64,000 nucleotides of DNA from Reyranella sp. (GTDB taxonomy: Bacteria > Pseudomonadota > Alphaproteobacteria > Reyranellales > Reyranellaceae), in NCBI GenBank assembly GCA_029946105.1, contig JAQSDW010000221.1, positions 1 to 64,000 of the forward strand. Direction: 5' to 3'. Below, piece by piece: positions 59,302-64,000 of this stretch. Numbering within the stretch: position 1 is the first letter of the stretch; every line of letters starts with the position of its first letter. The notes under the pieces are model-generated. The model saw nothing but the letters and a program-made list of their open reading frames with translations. It made no database searches and had not been told where the DNA came from. The translations under genes and the position numbers were made by a program.

Positions 59302-61752
59302 CTAGCGGACAGGTGGCGAGAGCGTGATCGTGCCGACGGCGGTGCGGGCGGCTTCGGCGCGGGTGCCGCCGATCTCAATGTATTTCAGCGCCTGCCAGCG
59401 GTCGACGAAGTTGCGTGCCCAGGGCGACAGCATGTTGCCCGACTGGCCGAGCGGAATGGCGAAGCGGCTGTTCTCGAGATCGGCGAAGTCGTAGACGGCG
59501 CGGTAGCCGGCGCCATGCACCGCATCGAACGGGCGTTTCCCGAGATACGACGGCTGGGCCCGGTTCAGGGTTTGCGCGCCGCCGTCCGACGGAAAGCGCA
59601 CCGAGGCAAGGTCGCGCAGCAGGGGCACGCCGTCGAACAGCGGGTGGCGGTGGACTGCGAGGTGCTCGCGACCCCATTGCCAATTATCGATGTCGGGACC
59701 CTGCAGGCGCGCGATGCCGTCGAGTGCGCGCTCGAGCGCCAGCGCGATGGTGTCGTCGCAGGTTTCGGCGACGCGTGTGCCGCCGTCGTCGCACCAGCCC
59801 GGCTGCTCGCGCAGGATGCGCATCATCAGCGGGACGTTGGGGGTGGCCAGCGACTCGTAGAGGTCGTTGCCCAGCTCGTCGGCCATCAGGCCACGCTGCA
59901 GTTCGGTGATCCAGGCCGTGTAGATCAGCGGTTCTGCCCGGCTCGCCAGCATGAAGTGGTTCCAGCGGCCGAGCAGGTCGTGCACCTTGGCCGCCCGCGG
60001 ATTGCGCGGCGCCGACTTCAGCAGCATCGGGACCATGTCGACGGCATCGAGCGAAAGATTATCGGCCTGGATCACGATCATGCCGTAGACCGGATGGCGC
60101 TCGACCTCGCGCAGAAGCTGGCCGGCGCGGCGCTGGCGGTAGGGTTCGGCCCAGTCACGCGTGATGAAGTAGCGATAGTAATCCGACACCACGCGGGCGT
60201 TGGCGTTGACCAGGATGCCGCTGGCCGGATTGTAGACGCGGGGCAGGGCGTCGAAGGGCACGACGCCTGCCCAGTCGTATTCCCCGGTCCACCCCGGCAC
60301 CGGCATCGAGCCGTCGCCCTTGCGCCGCATCGGCACGCGCGCCGGCGAGATCAGGCCAGTGTTTCCGGCAGTGTCGGCATAGACGATGTTCTGCATCGGC
60401 GAGACGATCTTGCGCGCCGCGGTCAGGAATTCGTCCCAATTCTGCGCCAGACCGAGACGGGCAAAACCTTCGGCCGAGGTATCGGCGCCATCGAGCGCGG
60501 TCGCCTGCAGTGCCAGCACATGGCCGGCCGGCGTGAGGCCGGGCACGTTAGGGTCATCGGTGCGGCGGGCGATGAAATCGTCGATCACCACGCCATGCCG
60601 GGTCTGACGCACGCGCAGCGGCACGGGATCGCCCCACAGGACGTTGATCGTCTCGTCGCGGACGGCGAACGGCCGCGCACCATCTGGTGTGATGTAGCGG
60701 CTGGGATCGGTCGGATCGACGCGCTCGACGAACAGATCCTGGCTGTCGAGGTTGGTGGTGGTGAAGCCCCAGCCGATCGTACCGTTGTGGCCGAGCACGA
60801 TGGCGGGCGAGCCGGGCGAGGAGGCACCGCGGATGTCGAAGCCGGGGCCGATCAGGCGCGCGAGGTACCAGATGCCGGGGAAGGTGAGGGCGAGATGCGG
60901 ATCGTTGGCGAGCAGCGGCTTGCCCGACACCGCGTGGGCGCCCGACAGCACCCATTCGTTGGAAGCCTCGCGCTTGCGCGTGGCGATATTGTCGGTGCCG
61001 CGATAAAGCCGCTCGAGATCGATGCCCTTCGTTGCCGCCCGGACGATCGACAGCGTGGAGTCGGCATTGTCGCCGGACGGTTCGATCAGGAATTTCACGC
61101 CGGCGTCGCCGATCTTCTGCGCGAGGCGCAGACGCAGAAGTTCGGCGCGCCAGTTGCCGTCGAGGCCGAGCGCCATCAGCTTGGCCCAGACCAGCGAATC
61201 AGCGGGCCGCCACTGGTCGGGCCGGTAGCGGCCGCCCGACAGCAGCTTGATGACGGTGAGCTCGAGGCCGAACTGCTGGTCGTCGTCGGCGAGCCAGGCG
61301 TTGACGCCGGCGGCATAGGACTCGAGCAGGGTGCGCGTGCCGGGCGACAGCGCGTTCACGCTTTCGCTCGCCTGCCGATAAACACCCAGCCCGCGCATGG
61401 TGCGGTCGGTGTCGATCAGGCCGCTGCCAATCATTGCCGGGGGGATGATCTCGGAGAGGCGGCCCTGGCCCAGGCGGCGCATCAGCTCCATCTGCCAGAA
61501 GCGGTCCTGGGCGTGAACGTAGCCGAGGCCAAAGGCGGCGTCTTCGATGGAGCCGGCGATGATGTGGGGCACCGCGTTCTTGTCGCGCAGGATCTCGACC
61601 GGGGCTTTCAGCCCGGCGGCCTCGACGTGGCCACTGTAGGGCGGCAGCGCACCGCGCACCTGGAAGTAGGCGCCGGTCAGGAAGACAAGAATCGCGAGTA
61701 CCGTGCCTGCCAGGAATTTCAGGAAGCCGGTGCCGAGGCGAAGCATGATCAT
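59302..61752 (-). CDS. Penicillin-acylase family N-terminal-nucleophile hydrolase
   Basis: This 816-residue precursor has an N-terminal membrane helix or signal (MIMLRLGTGFLKFLAGTVLAILVFLTGAYF), a first part corresponding to the alpha subunit (PYSGHVEAAGLKAPVEILRDKNAVPHIIAGSIEDAAFGLGYVHAQDRFWQMELMRR), and the beta subunit beginning at the nucleophile Ser of EASNEWVLSGAHAVSGKPLLANDPHLALTFPG. The Asn in GFTTTNLDSQDLF is in the usual active-site block. Family members cleave penicillins, cephalosporins or acyl-homoserine lactones; the natural substrate here is unknown. The start is the ATG at 61752, 20 bases after the CoA-transferase stop. Confidence 0.92.
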   Translation of the reverse strand: MIMLRLGTGFLKFLAGTVLAILVFLTGAYFQVRGALPPYSGHVEAAGLKAPVEILRDKNAVPHIIAGSIEDAAFGLGYVHAQDRFWQMELMRRLGQGRLSEIIPPAMIGSGLIDTDRTMRGLGVYRQASESVNALSPGTRTLLESYAAGVNAWLADDDQQFGLELTVIKLLSGGRYRPDQWRPADSLVWAKLMALGLDGNWRAELLRLRLAQKIGDAGVKFLIEPSGDNADSTLSIVRAATKGIDLERLYRGTDNIATRKREASNEWVLSGAHAVSGKPLLANDPHLALTFPGIWYLARLIGPGFDIRGASSPGSPAIVLGHNGTIGWGFTTTNLDSQDLFVERVDPTDPSRYITPDGARPFAVRDETINVLWGDPVPLRVRQTRHGVVIDDFIARRTDDPNVPGLTPAGHVLALQATALDGADTSAEGFARLGLAQNWDEFLTAARKIVSPMQNIVYADTAGNTGLISPARVPMRRKGDGSMPVPGWTGEYDWAGVVPFDALPRVYNPASGILVNANARVVSDYYRYFITRDWAEPYRQRRAGQLLREVERHPVYGMIVIQADNLSLDAVDMVPMLLKSAPRNPRAAKVHDLLGRWNHFMLASRAEPLIYTAWITELQRGLMADELGNDLYESLATPNVPLMMRILREQPGWCDDGGTRVAETCDDTIALALERALDGIARLQGPDIDNWQWGREHLAVHRHPLFDGVPLLRDLASVRFPSDGGAQTLNRAQPSYLGKRPFDAVHGAGYRAVYDFADLENSRFAIPLGQSGNMLSPWARNFVDRWQALKYIEIGGTRAEAARTAVGTITLSPPVR

Positions 61753-61772
61753 CGCGGGGGTGCCCGCACCGT

Positions 61773-62948
61773 CTAGCTGCCGAGGGAGGCGAGGATGGCC
61801 TGGCGGTCGCCGTCGAGGTCGGGTGCAGGCGCGCGCGTCGTCGGATCGGCGAAGGCCGACATCTTGAGCGGATTGCCGGCGAGCTTGAGCGTGCCGCCGC
61901 TGCCGTCGGGAACCTCGACCACCATGTTGCGCGCTGCCACCTGCGGGTGCTCCAGCGCTTGGGCGATGTTGTTGATCGGCCCACAGGGCACGCCACCCTT
62001 GGAGACGACGGCGATCCAGTGATCGGTCGTATTGGTCTTCAGCACGGACTCGATTTCGTGCTTCAGCTTCTTCTGGCTCTTCTGGCGCAATGCGTTCGAC
62101 TTGTACGCGGGGTTGGTTGCCATGTCGGACAGGCCGAGCGCCCCGCACATCTTGATGAACAGGCTGTCGTTGCCCGCGGCGATGATCATCGAGCCGTCGG
62201 ACGTGGCAAAAGCTTCGAAGGGGGTGATGGTCGGATGGCGCGCGCCGAGCGGGCCGGGGATTTCCTTCTCCACCGTGTAACGCATGATCGCGTTCTCGAG
62301 CAGCGCGAGCTGGCAGTCGAACATCGCGATATCGATCTTGGTGGATTCACCGGTCTTGAGGCGGTGCACGATCGCGGCGTTGACGGCGACGGCCGTGTAG
62401 AGGCCGGCACCGATGTCGCCGATCGACATGCCGACGCGGCTCGGCGGCTGACCCTCGTTGCCAGTGATGCTCATGATGCCGCCCTGGCCCTGCATGACCA
62501 TGTCATAGGCGGGATCCTTCGAGTTCGGACCGGTATGACCGAAGCCCGACGCCGCGGCGTAGATCAGGTTTGGATACTTTTGGTGCAGCGTCTCCCAGCC
62601 GTAGCCCAGCTTCTCCATCGTGCCGGGGCGGAAGTTCTCGACCACCACGTCGGCCTTTTCAAGCAACTGCTCGAAGATCTTCCGGTCGGCGTCGCTCTTG
62701 AGGTCGAGGGCAATGCTTTCCTTGCCGCGGTTGACCGAGGCGAAATAGGTCGACTTGCCGTTGACGAAGGGCCCATAGGCACGCGCGTCGTCGCCGCCTT
62801 TTGGCGGCTCGACCTTGATCACCCGGGCGCCCATCTCGGCCATCAGCAGGGTGCAGTAGGGGCCGGCGAGAATACGGGAGAGATCGACGACGAGGATGCC
62901 CGACAGGGGGCCACTCTTGGAAGTATCGGGGACGGCGTTCAGGGTCAT
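61773..62948 (-). CDS. CaiB/BaiF-type (class III) CoA-transferase
   Basis: This 391-residue CoA-transferase moves CoA between carboxylic acids without a ping-pong acyl-enzyme of class I type. Visible blocks are LVVDLSRILAGPYCTLLMAEMGARVIKVEPPKGGDDAR, FASVNRGKESIALDLKSDADRKIFEQLLEKADVVVENFRPGTMEKLGYGWETLHQKYPNLIYAAASGFGHTGP and the catalytic Asp in KDPAYDMVMQG. It is common in alphaproteobacterial acyl-CoA catabolism. It starts with the ATG at 62948. It may be in one operon with the acylase downstream. Confidence 0.93.
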   Translation of the reverse strand: MTLNAVPDTSKSGPLSGILVVDLSRILAGPYCTLLMAEMGARVIKVEPPKGGDDARAYGPFVNGKSTYFASVNRGKESIALDLKSDADRKIFEQLLEKADVVVENFRPGTMEKLGYGWETLHQKYPNLIYAAASGFGHTGPNSKDPAYDMVMQGQGGIMSITGNEGQPPSRVGMSIGDIGAGLYTAVAVNAAIVHRLKTGESTKIDIAMFDCQLALLENAIMRYTVEKEIPGPLGARHPTITPFEAFATSDGSMIIAAGNDSLFIKMCGALGLSDMATNPAYKSNALRQKSQKKLKHEIESVLKTNTTDHWIAVVSKGGVPCGPINNIAQALEHPQVAARNMVVEVPDGSGGTLKLAGNPLKMSAFADPTTRAPAPDLDGDRQAILASLGS

Positions 62949-63001
62949 ACTCAGTTCTTAGCCAGTGATCGGCCCTGAATCCAGCCGGCCGTGACGGCCA
63001 T

Positions 63002-64000
63002 TCAGCGCACTTGGAGCTTGCCCACTTGGAGCTTGAAGGTATTGCGGAGAAACGTGGCGACATCCTGTTCGGCGTGTGCAAGTGCCGCGGCATTGCCCCC
63101 CATGGTCGCACCGCGCTGCATGCAAGAGCGGAAGTAGGCGGAAATCGCCACCGGATCGCGCAGCGCCTCGCCGGTGTCGTGGCGGCGCACGGTGCCACTA
63201 TCGACATCGACTTCCGCGTTGCAGCCGCGGGCGCTTTGCAGGGCCGGCAGGAAGCGCGGCGGGTCGGAGATGTCGAAGTCGTGATAGGCGCCGTCATAGG
63301 AGATGACCTTGGCCGGGACGCCCTTGGCCATAAACCACGCGGTGTAGTCACGGCACGCGGCAGCCGGCGTGTAGTCGTCGGCGCCACCCAGCAGCATCAG
63401 GATAGGCGCGCCGCTCAGCCGCTCCGCGCGGTAGGGAATGCTGCAGGACGGGTAAAGGGCGACGTGGGCGGCAAAGCGGAGGTTGCCGTCGATCATGCCC
63501 TGCCGCAACGGTTCCAGGGCGCTGTAAAGGGCGACCTGGCCACCCCGCGAGAAACCCATGACGCCGATTCGTGTCGGGTCGATGCGCGGGTGGGTGGCGA
63601 GCAGCCGCAACGCGGCGAGCGCATCGGCCAGATTGGCCATGGTCGAAAGCCGGCTCTGATCGCGCGATGTCGACTGCAGGCCTCGCGGCGTGAAACTGTC
63701 GACCACGAAGGTGGCGATGCCGAGCGCGTTGAGGCGCGCCGCCCAGGCGGCCTCGCGACCGGGCAGAATGCCGCCGCTGCCATGGGCGATGACCATTGCG
63801 GGTATTTTGTCGTCAGTGGTTTGCGGCAGAGTGAGCGTGCCGGGAACGACGACTCCGGCTGCCGGATAGGTCCGGCGGACAAGTTCGGTCGGTCCGCTCG
63901 GGGTCGCAGATTGAAACTCGATGCGGCCGGTTCGGCCGTCAGCGAGCGAGGAGAGAGGCTCGGCAACGAGAGGCGATGACATCCCCAGCAGCAGGGAAGT
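63002..64000 (-). CDS. Dienelactone-hydrolase-like alpha/beta hydrolase (5' end cut by window)
   Basis: The frame is open to the right edge (six codons TSLLLG before the ATG at 63982), and the visible N-terminus looks like the end of a signal peptide (LLLGMSSPLVAEP), so the real start is outside. The hydrolase part has VIAHGSGGILPGREAAW, the nucleophile elbow GVMGFSRGGQVAL, the acid in LLGGADDYTP and the His in YDGAYHDFD, consistent with dienelactone hydrolase-like esterases. The extreme C-terminus KLQVGKLQVR results from a small direct repeat (63005-63034). The substrate is unknown. Confidence 0.85.
   Translation of the reverse strand, partial: TSLLLGMSSPLVAEPLSSLADGRTGRIEFQSATPSGPTELVRRTYPAAGVVVPGTLTLPQTTDDKIPAMVIAHGSGGILPGREAAWAARLNALGIATFVVDSFTPRGLQSTSRDQSRLSTMANLADALAALRLLATHPRIDPTRIGVMGFSRGGQVALYSALEPLRQGMIDGNLRFAAHVALYPSCSIPYRAERLSGAPILMLLGGADDYTPAAACRDYTAWFMAKGVPAKVISYDGAYHDFDISDPPRFLPALQSARGCNAEVDVDSGTVRRHDTGEALRDPVAISAYFRSCMQRGATMGGNAAALAHAEQDVATFLRNTFKLQVGKLQVR

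Noticed and set aside
59515-61776. 753-residue rightward ORF opposite the penicillin-acylase gene
   Set aside because: Antisense shadow of a gene with a complete N-terminal nucleophile site.
1-64000. CRISPR array, insertion sequence, prophage, rRNA or replication origin
   Set aside because: No regularly spaced repeats, transposase or phage genes, rRNA sequence or DnaA-box cluster were seen on reading the window.

Overview
The window is high-GC, densely coded chromosomal DNA of an alphaproteobacterium. The complete isc operon headed by iscR and two cysteine desulfurases, together with Bug-type binding protein, CaiB/BaiF and many peptide/amino-acid ABC genes, fits the Rhodospirillales/Reyranella type; that placement is inference, since no rRNA is present. 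I saw no insertion sequence, prophage, CRISPR array or replication origin. No gene-free stretch exceeds 300 bases. Most long ORFs in the track lie antisense to real genes and are GC-rich shadows.

Region 1 (1-13.2 kb): the 3' end of anmK, an alpha/beta hydrolase, then the isc operon iscR - nifS-like desulfurase - iscS - iscU - iscA - hscB - hscA - fdx - iscX, followed by two tandem glycine-zipper lipoproteins and mnmA. The pathway runs from cysteine sulfur through scaffold and chaperones to Fe-S clusters, and mnmA uses sulfur derived from the same desulfurase for tRNA 2-thiouridine. An IscR-like box precedes iscR, and a second, perfectly palindromic one lies in the end of the first desulfurase gene, just before iscS. 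Next come a Bug-type binding protein, a phosphodiesterase, a glyoxalase-fold gene broken by an in-frame amber codon, tRNA-Met(CAT) and a clear terminator.

Region 2 (13.2-30 kb): a ferredoxin-NADP reductase, then a nitrogen-compound catabolic region. A leftward peptide-type ABC operon (two permeases, binding protein, amidohydrolase, two ATPases) faces a rightward set: DHDPS-family lyase, dihydropyrimidinase/hydantoinase, N-carbamoyl-D-amino acid hydrolase and a flavin-reductase-like protein. A hydantoin racemase and a polar amino-acid ABC transporter follow. Together they look like uptake and stepwise hydrolysis of hydantoins or related cyclic ureides to free amino acids.

Region 3 (30-38.4 kb): a patchwork of small secreted, lipid-anchored or membrane proteins, several of unknown function: a matrixin-type metalloprotease, a nuclease-like protein, an MFS transporter, a frameshifted lipoprotein, an Fe-dependent dehydrogenase, DUF805 and a GH25 lysozyme lipoprotein. 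It contains most of the unusual non-coding structure: paired operator-like repeats, a 116-bp duplicated gene leader, a tandem duplication and nested palindromes.

Region 4 (38.4-64 kb): an SCP2-like/alpha-beta hydrolase fusion, an amino-acid permease, a second ABC transporter with its own amidohydrolase, an OprB-type porin, NnrU, a 73-bp palindrome, MORN and BamE-like envelope proteins, a split chromate transporter, an ion channel, an aminotransferase with an ABC-2 exporter, MepA, enoyl-CoA hydratase, a TauD-type dioxygenase, a CorC-type protein, a penicillin-acylase family hydrolase, a class III CoA-transferase and a dienelactone-hydrolase-like protein running off the right edge.
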